Program-made: the position numbers and the translations under genes
NCBI RefSeq assembly: GCF_900172365.1
Contig: NZ_FWFJ01000029.1
Span: 1-48,729 of the forward strand
Direction: 5' to 3'
Length of the DNA stretch: 48,729 bases
Origin: Roseovarius gaetbuli
GTDB lineage: Bacteria > Pseudomonadota > Alphaproteobacteria > Rhodobacterales > Rhodobacteraceae
The notes under the pieces: model-generated
What the model was told of the DNA's origin: nothing
Seen by the model: only the letters and a program-made list of their open reading frames with translations
Databases searched by the model: none
Part shown: positions 26,095-34,267 of the stretch, piece by piece
Layout: every line of letters starts with the position of its first letter
Numbering within the stretch: position 1 is the first letter of the stretch

Positions 26095-27810
26095 TCAGAC
26101 TGTGCACCCGGAAAACGCAAGAATCCGTTTTCTTCGTTTCTCCACATCGACTTGCGCGGCACGTTGCTTGGCAAAATGGCGCGCCATTTTCTGTTGGTAG
26201 ACCAAGAGATGAAACCGCGCACGCAGCTGTCGGAGCGGCGACACAGGCCAGAGGGTTTTCAAAATACGCGGCCCAAGACGCCCCGCAAAAGGTGATTCTT
26301 CAAGACATATTACTTGACTGACCGGGCAACCGCCGTTGCGCTCTGACAGCGCACGCGGCAGGCGCGCGGTCTCGGCCACATCGGCCAGAACGATCCGGTC
26401 GGGCACAGGCGAAAGCCCCGCCAGGGCGGTCTCGACCCTGAGGGCACCAGGGCGCTCGGAACTGTCGGAAACCACAACCGCGCCCTCGGCCACAAGCGCG
26501 TCAATCCGTGCGTCTTGCGCGGCGCGATCACGGCAAAACACCACCGGCCCCGGCGCCACTGGCGCGCGGGTCGGCCAGGGCCGCAAACCGTAACGCAGGT
26601 GCAATTCGCGCCCTGCGTGATCAAGGTCGCTCGCCACGCCGCCCAGCAACGGCACGCCCTCAAGCACACCGGGCACCGAAACCTGCGCCAGCGAACGTTG
26701 CACCGGCGTCATCGGCACGCGCTCCAGCGCCTCGATCATCTGCTGCACGCCACTGCCCCAGTTGCGCCCCGGTGCTGGCTCTCCGGTTTGCGGGTCGATG
26801 GTGACGATCCCCGTCTCATCCACGATGTAATCGCGCCCGCGCTTGACCCCGTGAAGCGCCATCACCGCCAGCGTCACAAGATAGGCGCGGCGCGTCGGAT
26901 CATCCGACAGGCCGGGCGTCTTGGCCGGGGCCGCAGCAAGCCGTTTGCGCCCAAGCGCCGAGAGGGTCGGCGGCTGACCGGGGGCGGCAAGGCGAAAATC
27001 CTCGCCCTCCTGAAGGCTGCGCGCCAGGCCAAGCGCGGCGCGCGCCTCGGTCGCGGTGAAAAGCTGATCACGCGCACCGCCCGCCGTCATCGGCAGGCGC
27101 GCATCATCCAGAAGCGCGCGGTCAAGATCGGCCAGCAAGATCGCCGGATTGCGCCGCCAGCCCTCGGCGGCACGCGGCTTGCCCCGCAAATCCCGCGTCG
27201 CGAGCCGCAAGCCCGAGGCTCCCTCACCAAGCAGGATCGCATCGCGTAAATAATCATACCCGAGGCTTTTGAGACTGCACAGGGTGGCGCGCGCGACCAG
27301 CCGTTTTTGGCGCTCGTCAAGCGGCGTGCCATCCTCGATCACGGCCAGCGGCACGCCGAGCCGCGCAAAAACAGGCGCAAGACGCGCGCCCTCGTCGGCA
27401 ATATCGCCGCCATGCGCCAGACAAATCCGCACCCCGCTCGGGCGTTGCGCAAGGATCAATCCCGCCAGCAAAATCAAGTGCTTGCGGCGCTCGGGATCAG
27501 CCTCGGCCACGGCCCAGCCCCGCGCCATGGCAAGGGCGCGACACATCTCTGAGAGGCGTGGCCGCCCCTGCGCCGCAATAACCGCCCGCGCAAGACAAGC
27601 CGCCTCGCCCCCGCGCGTTCCGGGATCGCGCATGGCGCGCGCGCGCAGCGCCACAAGCCAGAACCCAAGGTGCGCCACCGGCCGCCAGAGCGGCCAGAGC
27701 CAGACCCAAAGCCGGGCCCCGAATTGATCAAGCGGCGACCCTTCGGTCTTTCTTTGACGGCCAGGGGCGGGGTGCGCCGCAAGACGCCCGCGATCCGGTG
27801 TGCCCGCCAT
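26095..27810 (-). CDS. SecA-like protein with degenerate ATPase motifs
   Basis: The 571-residue product aligns by eye with SecA over its first two-thirds. GYDYLRD (184-190) matches SecA GFDYLRD. LADLDRALLDDARLP (226-240) matches the VDEVDSILIDEARTP Walker B segment. GRDYIVDETGIVTIDPQTG with PGRNWGSGVQQMIEALERV (325-365) matches the end of the preprotein-crosslinking domain. PVVFCRD (422-428) matches the start of NBD2. The Walker A site is replaced by PERRKH (106-111), and DEVD reads ADLD, so ATP hydrolysis is unlikely. A Trp-rich hydrophobic stretch (34-58) may bind the membrane. The SecA C-terminal zinc tail is absent. ATG at 27810 follows the upstream TGA by two bases; TTG at 27816 would overlap it. 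It is the last gene of the coupled operon and next to the giant gene. I infer an export accessory or chaperone role. Confidence 0.85.
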   Translation of the reverse strand: MAGTPDRGRLAAHPAPGRQRKTEGSPLDQFGARLWVWLWPLWRPVAHLGFWLVALRARAMRDPGTRGGEAACLARAVIAAQGRPRLSEMCRALAMARGWAVAEADPERRKHLILLAGLILAQRPSGVRICLAHGGDIADEGARLAPVFARLGVPLAVIEDGTPLDERQKRLVARATLCSLKSLGYDYLRDAILLGEGASGLRLATRDLRGKPRAAEGWRRNPAILLADLDRALLDDARLPMTAGGARDQLFTATEARAALGLARSLQEGEDFRLAAPGQPPTLSALGRKRLAAAPAKTPGLSDDPTRRAYLVTLAVMALHGVKRGRDYIVDETGIVTIDPQTGEPAPGRNWGSGVQQMIEALERVPMTPVQRSLAQVSVPGVLEGVPLLGGVASDLDHAGRELHLRYGLRPWPTRAPVAPGPVVFCRDRAAQDARIDALVAEGAVVVSDSSERPGALRVETALAGLSPVPDRIVLADVAETARLPRALSERNGGCPVSQVICLEESPFAGRLGPRILKTLWPVSPLRQLRARFHLLVYQQKMARHFAKQRAAQVDVEKRRKRILAFSGCTV

Positions 27811-27812
27811 GC

Positions 27813-29966
27813 TCAAAGCCCGAACCGATCCAGAAACACCTGTCGCCCGATCCGCCAGGCCTGTTGCACAAGCGGCGCGCGGCCATGATCAAAGCGCACA
27901 TAAACCCGCTCGCCGAAAAAGCGCGCGTCGATGTCTTCGTCAACCATCAGATCGACCAGAAACACGCTTTCAAGCGCCTGCATCCCGCTTGAGGCAGGGT
28001 GAGTGGCAATCGTTCCACCGCCCATGCTTCCGAGCGCGGCACTTGGCAATTGATGGGTGGCGCGCGGGGTTTGCGCGATAAGACGGGCGCGATGCACGCG
28101 GTCGATCGAGGTTGAAAACCGCAGGTCGATCGCCTCTGTTTCGCCGTTGACCCGGTCGATCCGCGCCTGCGGAATGGCGGCGCGCACGACCCATCCCCTG
28201 GGCTGAAGCAGATAGCCCAGAAGCTCGCCCTGCGGAATATAGCGCCCCTCAAGATCGGCGCCGAGCACCGGTTCAAACCGCCCGTCATGGGCGGCATGCA
28301 CGGTCAGCCCGCTGCGCCGTTCGGCAATCCGCGCCAATTCGCCGGCCGCCAGATCCATCCGCGCCTCTTCGATGCGCGCGCGCACCGGATCGCCCGCGCC
28401 ACTTGCCGACAGGCGCACCCGCGCCTCGCGCATTTCGGCCCGGACCACGTTTTCGCGCATGTCGATCAGCGGGTTTTCCAATTCCGCCAGAACCGTGCCC
28501 GCTTCGCCGATGTCACGCGGCCGCTCGTCCAGCCCGCGCAGCCAGCCGCCGCTTTGCGCCACAACGCGGGTTTCGCCCGGCATCCAGATCACCCCCTGCG
28601 CCAGCGTCGCATCCGGCACCGGCCAGACCAGCAGTGGCCCCGCGATCAGGGCCAAAAGCACCGCACTTCCCCAAAGCGCGCGCCCGCGCCGCGCCTCAAG
28701 CTCGGGCGAGCTGAGCAGATAGCGAATGGCTTTGTAGATCGGCAAAAGGATCGTGAGGCTCACACTCCAAATCGCAAGCGCAATGCCGAGGAAAAAGAAC
28801 TTTCCCGCCACGAAAAGCGCGATCACGATCATGATCATCATCCGGTAAAGAAACGCCAGAATGGCATAGCTCGCCAGCCAGCGTCGTTCGCCGGGGGCGG
28901 TGACCGGGCTGCTTATATGCGACAGCCCAAACAGATAGCGCCGCACCAGATAGGTCAGGTAGGCGTTCGACCGCTGGCCAAGATTTGGCACCTCAATCAG
29001 GTCGGTGAAGATGTAATACCCGTCAAAGCGCAACAGCGGATTGCCGTTGAACAACAGGGTCGAGACCCCGCCGATCAGCATGATGTTGAACAACAGCGCA
29101 CGCACCGGCCCCGGCTCCATCTCGGACCAGAACAGCATCGCCGTGGCGGCAAGCGCCAGTTCGACCATGATCCCCGCCGAGCTTACGACGATGCGCTGCC
29201 ATTTCGACGCAAACCCGGTGGCGGCCGAGGCATCGACATAGGGCACCGGCATGAACACCAAGAGCATGATGCCCACCTCGCGCACCTGCCCGCCCCAGTT
29301 TTTCACCGCAAACCCATGCCCAAGCTCGTGCAGCGCCTTGACCAGCGGATAGGCGATCAGCAAGAGCGCAATGCCCTGCGTCGACAAAACCCGGTCGGTG
29401 ATGTCGGTGGTCAGGTCCTGCCAGTGGATACCGGCCGACACCACCCCCGAAATCACCAGCCCCGCCCAGAGGATCAACCCGACCCAGCTAAACAGTGGCC
29501 GCACGAGCGGCATCATCGCGGAAATGAACCCGTCAATCGGCAGCAAAGGAATGCGAATGCCAAGCGGATTGCGAAACGACTGCATCAGCTTGCGCCGCTT
29601 GGTGGTGCGTGCGCGCTCGCTTATTTCCTCAAGGTCCGGCAGGGTGTCAGTGGTCAAAACCCCGGCCGCATGAAGTTGCGACAAAAGCTGGATGATCTCG
29701 TCCTGCGGCGGAAGATCGGCACCAAGGCGATCCTGCGCGATGGCATAAATCTGGGCCATGGTGCGGTGCCCGTCCATCAAGCCGATGATCGAATAAGCCT
29801 GGGGCGAGAAACGGAAAAACCGCCCGCCCGCGCGATCCTCGATCAGATACCACAGACCGCCGCGAAAATGCTGGCGGTAAATCTCGGCATGCGAACGCAG
29901 CGCCGGGCGAAGCTGGGCGATCTTGGGCCAGACCGAGGAAAACGGGTTTGCGCCGGGGGCTGCCAT
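27813..29966 (-). CDS. PqqD-like / M50 metalloprotease / HlyD fusion protein
   Basis: The 717-residue protein has three parts. Residues about 30-115 resemble PqqD-type peptide-binding domains (YLIEDRAGGRFFRFSPQAY, then LxQLHAAGVL). Residues about 135-445 form a multi-helix membrane domain with the M50 zinc site HELGH (213-217) and the matching NGNPLLRFDGYY (307-318), which supplies the third ligand. From about 455 there is an HlyD-type periplasmic part with a lipoyl-like half (RVVAQSGGWLRGLDERPRDIGEAG), a short coiled coil and a beta-barrel. The ATG at 29966 lies one base after the upstream TGA; the longer frame from 30008 would run 41 bases into the neighbour. Protein families with this layout are known as membrane M50 peptidases fused to adaptors, but their substrate is not established. 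Here the obvious candidate is the giant LEPR-XLL protein. Zinc ligands are intact, so it should be active. Confidence 0.88.
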   Translation of the reverse strand: MAAPGANPFSSVWPKIAQLRPALRSHAEIYRQHFRGGLWYLIEDRAGGRFFRFSPQAYSIIGLMDGHRTMAQIYAIAQDRLGADLPPQDEIIQLLSQLHAAGVLTTDTLPDLEEISERARTTKRRKLMQSFRNPLGIRIPLLPIDGFISAMMPLVRPLFSWVGLILWAGLVISGVVSAGIHWQDLTTDITDRVLSTQGIALLLIAYPLVKALHELGHGFAVKNWGGQVREVGIMLLVFMPVPYVDASAATGFASKWQRIVVSSAGIMVELALAATAMLFWSEMEPGPVRALLFNIMLIGGVSTLLFNGNPLLRFDGYYIFTDLIEVPNLGQRSNAYLTYLVRRYLFGLSHISSPVTAPGERRWLASYAILAFLYRMMIMIVIALFVAGKFFFLGIALAIWSVSLTILLPIYKAIRYLLSSPELEARRGRALWGSAVLLALIAGPLLVWPVPDATLAQGVIWMPGETRVVAQSGGWLRGLDERPRDIGEAGTVLAELENPLIDMRENVVRAEMREARVRLSASGAGDPVRARIEEARMDLAAGELARIAERRSGLTVHAAHDGRFEPVLGADLEGRYIPQGELLGYLLQPRGWVVRAAIPQARIDRVNGETEAIDLRFSTSIDRVHRARLIAQTPRATHQLPSAALGSMGGGTIATHPASSGMQALESVFLVDLMVDEDIDARFFGERVYVRFDHGRAPLVQQAWRIGRQVFLDRFGL

Positions 29967-29967
29967 A

Positions 29968-31869
29968 TCAGGGAATCCAGCGCCAGAGGGCAAGCCGCAG
30001 CCAGTCAAGCGCGTCCTGCGTCCAGACCCGGATCAACAGGCGCTCGTCGACACCGATCCGCGCGACGCCTTCCATGCCGGGCAAAAGCACGCCCTGACGG
30101 TCGCCGTCCGGCGCAATCGCGCCCTCGACGGCAAAGCGGTTCAGGCCTTGGTCGACCTCGGCCACCGACATGATCCGGTTGACCGTAAAGCCAAAGGTGT
30201 CATCCGGGCGCGCGGCAAAGCGCACCTGCCCCACCTGATCAGGGGCGATTTCGGCGATATCCCCCTCGGCCACCGCAAGGCGCAGACGGTAATCATCAAG
30301 CGGCGCCACCACGAATAGCTCTTCACCGCGGCTGACCGCCGCGCCAAGTTGCTGGGTGCGGTCGCCCGAAACGATCACCCCGGCAAAGGGCGCGCGCAAA
30401 ACCGTGCGCCCGATCTGTTCGCGCAAAAGATCACGCTCGGCCTCGACCTGGGCAATCTGGGCGTCCAGAAGCGCCTGATCGGTGCGCCGCCCTTCGGCAA
30501 CGGCGGCATTCATCTCGACCAGCCGCTGACGCAGTTGTGCCTCGGTCGACAAGAGTTGCAGCCGAATGTCGCGATCATCAAGCTGGGCAAGAATGGCCCC
30601 CTCGGCCACCCGGTCGCCGGGGCGCACGGCCTGATCCACAAGATAGCCGTCAAACGGTGCCGAGATGATCCGCTGCACCTGTCCTTCAAGGCGCGCATCT
30701 GCGGTCACCTCAAAGGCGGTGGTGGCGGTCGAAAAGAAGTAGACGGCAGCAGCAAGCGCCAGCACGGTAAGCTTGAGCCCAAGCCGCGCCGGGCCAAGCA
30801 CCGCCGCGAACAGCCCGCCGAGCCAAAGCAGGGCCCGCACCGGCCAGGACCGGTCATTGAGCCGCTTTTGATGCAGGATCGGCCCGACAAGCGCGGCAAT
30901 CGCGCGGGCGCGATCACGCACCGGCGCCGGAATGCCGCCGATATCACGATGTTCCAAAAGGATCGCACCGATCACCTGATCGTCGGCATCGGTCAGCGGC
31001 AGGGTAAAGGCCGACATCGCACCCTGCGCACTGAGCAAGTCACCATGCGCGCGCGACACGAAGGCGGGCTCGCCATCTTCTTCATCACGCGCCGCGCTGC
31101 GCAGGATCGGCGCGCCCTGATCCAGCGATTCAAGCATCGCCCGGCGCAACGCGCCCGCCAGATGCAATTGCGCGCCAAGTTCGGCGGAATGCGACAGCGC
31201 CACAACACTGAGCTTGCGCCCCTTGAGAAGGCCAATACTCACCCGCTGCATATCCAGAAGGGCGGCGGTGCTTGTGGCCACGGCCATGGCGGCGGATTTG
31301 TGATCCTTGGCCTCGAGCAGGGTCACCACCACGTCAAGCGCCGCCTGCCCGCGATCACGTTCGGCGGCGATATCGCGAACCGCGCCGCGCCGATCCAAAA
31401 GCTCGATCCAGCCCGCGCCCCATTGCAATTGCCGCATGATCCGGCGCATCCCGGCGCTGTCGCGGTTGGGCATGCGCAGGGTGACCGCCCCGATCACGCG
31501 CCCCTCAAGCAGAAACGGATAGGCCAGCGAGACCATGCCGCCACCGCTGGGTACCTCGCGCAGAACGCCGCGCTTTTCGGCCATTGCATGTTCGGTGGTG
31601 GCCGCAAGATGGTCATCAAGATCGCCCGCGTCGGGCCAGATCGCCATCGGCACGAACCGCTCGCCGACATCGGCATCGGGCATCACCAGGGCGGCGGCCG
31701 TGACCCCGTCGATTATCTGGCATTGCAGCGCAAGCCACGCCTTGGCGAAATCCGAGGTGTCGCCCCCCTCGCGCAAATACGACCAAAGTGCCTGATCGAC
31801 CACGGCGCCCTTTGCGGCGGCGGCGCCATCGCGCGGCGCCGGTCGGGCTTGTGTCGGGTCTCCATCCAT
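29968..31869 (-). CDS. Double-GAF, membrane-anchored HlyD-type adaptor
   Basis: The 633-residue protein combines two GAF-like sensor domains (about 40-160 and 175-335; phrases GRVIGAVTLRM and DQVIGAILLEH), a single membrane helix (about 362-380, LGLKLTVLALAAAVYFFS) and an HlyD adaptor. The adaptor has a lipoyl half at IISAPFDGYLVDQAVRPGDRV (401-421), a coiled coil of about 435-485, the second lipoyl half TVLRAPFAGVIVSGD (489-503) and a beta-barrel to the end. The GAF part would be cytoplasmic and the adaptor periplasmic, which is an unusual topology for a membrane-fusion protein. The start at 31869 has AGGGAG nine bases upstream; the longer frame from 31893 lacks a site. It opens the operon and is coupled to the M50 gene. 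I infer that it senses a cytoplasmic signal and helps build the export conduit for the giant protein. Confidence 0.87.
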   Translation of the reverse strand: MDGDPTQARPAPRDGAAAAKGAVVDQALWSYLREGGDTSDFAKAWLALQCQIIDGVTAAALVMPDADVGERFVPMAIWPDAGDLDDHLAATTEHAMAEKRGVLREVPSGGGMVSLAYPFLLEGRVIGAVTLRMPNRDSAGMRRIMRQLQWGAGWIELLDRRGAVRDIAAERDRGQAALDVVVTLLEAKDHKSAAMAVATSTAALLDMQRVSIGLLKGRKLSVVALSHSAELGAQLHLAGALRRAMLESLDQGAPILRSAARDEEDGEPAFVSRAHGDLLSAQGAMSAFTLPLTDADDQVIGAILLEHRDIGGIPAPVRDRARAIAALVGPILHQKRLNDRSWPVRALLWLGGLFAAVLGPARLGLKLTVLALAAAVYFFSTATTAFEVTADARLEGQVQRIISAPFDGYLVDQAVRPGDRVAEGAILAQLDDRDIRLQLLSTEAQLRQRLVEMNAAVAEGRRTDQALLDAQIAQVEAERDLLREQIGRTVLRAPFAGVIVSGDRTQQLGAAVSRGEELFVVAPLDDYRLRLAVAEGDIAEIAPDQVGQVRFAARPDDTFGFTVNRIMSVAEVDQGLNRFAVEGAIAPDGDRQGVLLPGMEGVARIGVDERLLIRVWTQDALDWLRLALWRWIP

Positions 31870-31970
31870 CGCGCGTCTCCCTGTGGCGATCATCCGCCGG
31901 GTTACGCTGTTCTGATAGGGGGGTAGTCGCGCCTGTCGCAGGCCAAATCGTCACCAGGAATGCACATAAT

Positions 31971-32002
31971 AAAAAAGGGGCCGCCCCATCAGACAGCCCC
32001 CA
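31971..32002 (-). terminator. Terminator after cynS
   Basis: On the minus strand GGGGGC ... GGGGCGGCCCC is followed by six T, some 25-55 nt after the cynS stop. Two overlapping G/C stems are possible. It separates the cyanate operon from the GAF-HlyD operon on the same strand. Confidence 0.7.
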
Positions 32003-32026
32003 TACAAAATCACAGTCTGCGTCAAT

Positions 32027-32497
32027 TCACCAGTTATTATAACCAAGGAATTTGCCCGACATTTCAAGTTTTACCCGGTCGCCCTTGGGGCTCTCGACGC
32101 GGGTAAGCGTCATGTCAAAGTCGATGGCCGACATGATCCCGTCGCCAAACTCTTCCTGCATGATCGCCTTGATCGTCGGGCCGTAAACCCCCACGATTTC
32201 ATAAAGCCGATAGATGCAGGGATCGGTCGGCACCGCCTGTTCCCAGATCTTGGTCGGATATTCCGTCAGGACATCGGCGGCCTCGGGCGTGAGATCAAGC
32301 ACCTTGGCAAGCGCTGTGGCCTTGTCGGCGGGCATCGCGTTCATCCCCATGCAGGCCGAATGCGTCCAGATCGGCGACATGCCGATGGCCTCGGCGATCT
32401 CTTCCCATTTCATCCCGGCCTTTTTCTTGGCGATCAGGATTTGCGTCGTGACATCTTCCTTGCTCAGAAGAGCGGGGGTTTCATAGCTGTCTTTCAT
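32027..32497 (-). CDS. cynS: Cyanase (cyanate hydratase)
   Basis: The 156-residue product is the same length as Escherichia coli CynS. It catalyses bicarbonate-dependent conversion of cyanate to ammonia and CO2. The N-terminal part is the helix-turn-helix-like domain (KKKAGMKWEEIAEAIGMSPIWT). The C-terminal part carries the catalytic residues Arg97, Glu100 and Ser123 (YRLYE; MSAIDF), one position offset from Arg96/Glu99/Ser122 of E. coli. The start at 32497 has AGGAGAG at the proper distance; the frame could extend to 32518 but would overlap that site. It is the last gene of the transporter operon, 25 nt behind the ATPase gene, so import and breakdown are co-expressed. Confidence 0.96.
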   Translation of the reverse strand: MKDSYETPALLSKEDVTTQILIAKKKAGMKWEEIAEAIGMSPIWTHSACMGMNAMPADKATALAKVLDLTPEAADVLTEYPTKIWEQAVPTDPCIYRLYEIVGVYGPTIKAIMQEEFGDGIMSAIDFDMTLTRVESPKGDRVKLEMSGKFLGYNNW

Positions 32498-32522
32498 CTC
32501 TTTCTCTCCTCTTGTCATGGGT

Positions 32523-33419
32523 TCAAAGGTTCACGGCGCGCAGGTGTGGTTCATCCCCGGCCACCTCGGCGGTCTTGTCGATCCGCACAGGCGCGGGGCG
32601 TTGCGCCTCGCCGCCCGACGGCTCGCCCGAAAGCGCCTTGGAGCGTTGGCCAAGGAACTGCACCAGATGGTTGCGGATCGCGTAATAGTTGGGGTGCTCG
32701 ATGATCTCGGTACGGTTGCGCGGGCGCGGGATGGTGATTTCGACCGATTCCGCGACGCGGGCATAGGGGCCGTTGCTCATCAACAGGATGCGGTCGGCCA
32801 GAAGGATCGCCTCGTCGATATCATGGGTGATCATGAACACCGTCTGTTCGGTCCCGCCCCAGATCTTGAGCAGCTCGTCCTGAATGGTGCCCCGCGTCAG
32901 AGCATCAAGCGCGCCAAACGGTTCATCCAGCAGCAAAAGCTTGGGGTGATTGGCGAAAGCGCGGGCAATCGACACCCTCTGGCGCATGCCACCCGACAAT
33001 TGGCTAGGCTTGCGGTGGATCACGTCGCCCTCAAGCCCGACCATCGCGAGGTAGTCGCGCGAATGCTCAAGCACCTTGGCCCTGGACCATTTGGGATAGC
33101 GCGCCGCGACGCCAAAGCTGACATTCTTGAGCGTGCTCAGCCAGGGCAGCAGCGAATAGTTCTGAAACACCACCCCGCGATCAAGGCTTGGGCCAGAGAC
33201 CTCGAAACCATCCATCTTGACCACGCCGCTTGTCGGCTCTGCCAGACCCGCGAGGATGTTCATGATGGTGGACTTGCCACAGCCCGAGTGACCAAGGATG
33301 CAGACAAACTCGCCTTTCTCGATCCCGAAGGTGGCATCCTCAAACACGGTAAGGGTGCCGCCCTGCCCGTCGGGAAATCTCTGGGTCAGGTGTTCGATGG
33401 AAAGATAGGGTTTGGACAT
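32523..33419 (-). CDS. cynD: Cyanate/nitrate-type ABC transporter ATPase
   Basis: The 298-residue NrtD/CynD/TauB-type ATPase has Walker A GHSGCGKST (43-51), the Q-loop at Gln86, signature LSGGMRQR (141-148), Walker B LLLLDEP (161-167) and the switch His199. It powers uptake through the permease encoded 11 nt upstream. AAGGAG lies seven bases before the ATG. There is no C-terminal substrate-binding-like extension, unlike cyanobacterial NrtC. The symbol rests on the cynA-cynB-cynD-cynS gene order with cyanase at the end. By sequence alone a nitrate, taurine or other nitrogen-substrate importer would be equally possible. Confidence 0.9.
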   Translation of the reverse strand: MSKPYLSIEHLTQRFPDGQGGTLTVFEDATFGIEKGEFVCILGHSGCGKSTIMNILAGLAEPTSGVVKMDGFEVSGPSLDRGVVFQNYSLLPWLSTLKNVSFGVAARYPKWSRAKVLEHSRDYLAMVGLEGDVIHRKPSQLSGGMRQRVSIARAFANHPKLLLLDEPFGALDALTRGTIQDELLKIWGGTEQTVFMITHDIDEAILLADRILLMSNGPYARVAESVEITIPRPRNRTEIIEHPNYYAIRNHLVQFLGQRSKALSGEPSGGEAQRPAPVRIDKTAEVAGDEPHLRAVNL

Positions 33420-33430
33420 AGAAATGCTCC

Positions 33431-34264
33431 TTATTCCGCGTAGGCCACGGCCCGCTGAAGCGCGCCAAAGGCCGCATCCAGCATCATGCCGACAACCCCG
33501 ATCATGAGGATCGAAAAGATCACCGAGGTCAGGTCAAGATTGTTCCATTCGTTCCAGACGTAATAGCCAATCCCGGTCCCTCCCACGAGCATCTCTGCCG
33601 CGACGATCACAAGCCAGGCGATGCCGATGGAAATCCGCATGCCGGTCACGATTGTTGGCGCGGCGGCGGGCAGGATCACCGTGAAGGCGGTCTTGAAATG
33701 ACCCAGCTCGTGGGTGCGCGCCACATTGACCCAATCCGAACGCACCCCGGCCACGCCAAAGGCGGTGTTGATCAGCATCGGCCAGATCGAACAGATGAAG
33801 ATCACGAAAATCGCGCTCGCCTCTGAATCCTGGATGATGAACAGCGCAAGCGGCATCCAGGCCAGCGGTGAAATCGGGCGCAACACCTGAATGAACGGGT
33901 TAAGCGCCTTATAGGCGACCGGCGACATGCCGATCAGAAACCCAAGCGGGATCGCGATCACGGCCGCCATGACATAGCCGGTCAGCACCCGGGAGATCGA
34001 ATAGCCGATCTGGATGCCGATGCCCTTGTCGTTCGGCCCCGCGTCATAAAAGGGGTTCGACAATTCGGCCCAGGCCTTGGCGATCACCTGGCTTGGCGGG
34101 GGCACGCCGGCCTTGGGCGCGCCGCCCCCGGTGAGGCGCTCGTATTCGGTAAGCTCGCCAACCGCCTTTTGCGCGGGGATAGCCGCCTCCCATATCAGGA
34201 GGGCGACCACCAGCATCACCAGCGACAAAAGCATCGCGCGTTGATTGAGGGAAAGTCGGCCCAT
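33431..34264 (-). CDS. cynB: Cyanate/nitrate-type ABC transporter permease
   Basis: The 277-residue NrtB/CynB/SsuC-type permease has about six membrane helices, starting at about residue 9 (MLLSLVMLVVALLIWEAAI). The family's cytoplasmic coupling region is present at GVRSDWVNVARTHELGHFKTAFTVILPAAAPTIVTG (about 172-207). The HELGH here is part of the coupling loop and not a zinc site. A periplasmic loop of about 60 residues follows the first helix. The start is three bases after the substrate-binding protein stop, and a GGAAAGG lies within that gene's end, so translation is coupled. Confidence 0.92.
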   Translation of the reverse strand: MGRLSLNQRAMLLSLVMLVVALLIWEAAIPAQKAVGELTEYERLTGGGAPKAGVPPPSQVIAKAWAELSNPFYDAGPNDKGIGIQIGYSISRVLTGYVMAAVIAIPLGFLIGMSPVAYKALNPFIQVLRPISPLAWMPLALFIIQDSEASAIFVIFICSIWPMLINTAFGVAGVRSDWVNVARTHELGHFKTAFTVILPAAAPTIVTGMRISIGIAWLVIVAAEMLVGGTGIGYYVWNEWNNLDLTSVIFSILMIGVVGMMLDAAFGALQRAVAYAE

Positions 34265-34267
34265 GGA

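Noticed and set aside
33600..33740. HELGH string in the permease
   Set aside because: It lies in the conserved coupling loop of NrtB-type permeases, without the other features of a metalloprotease.
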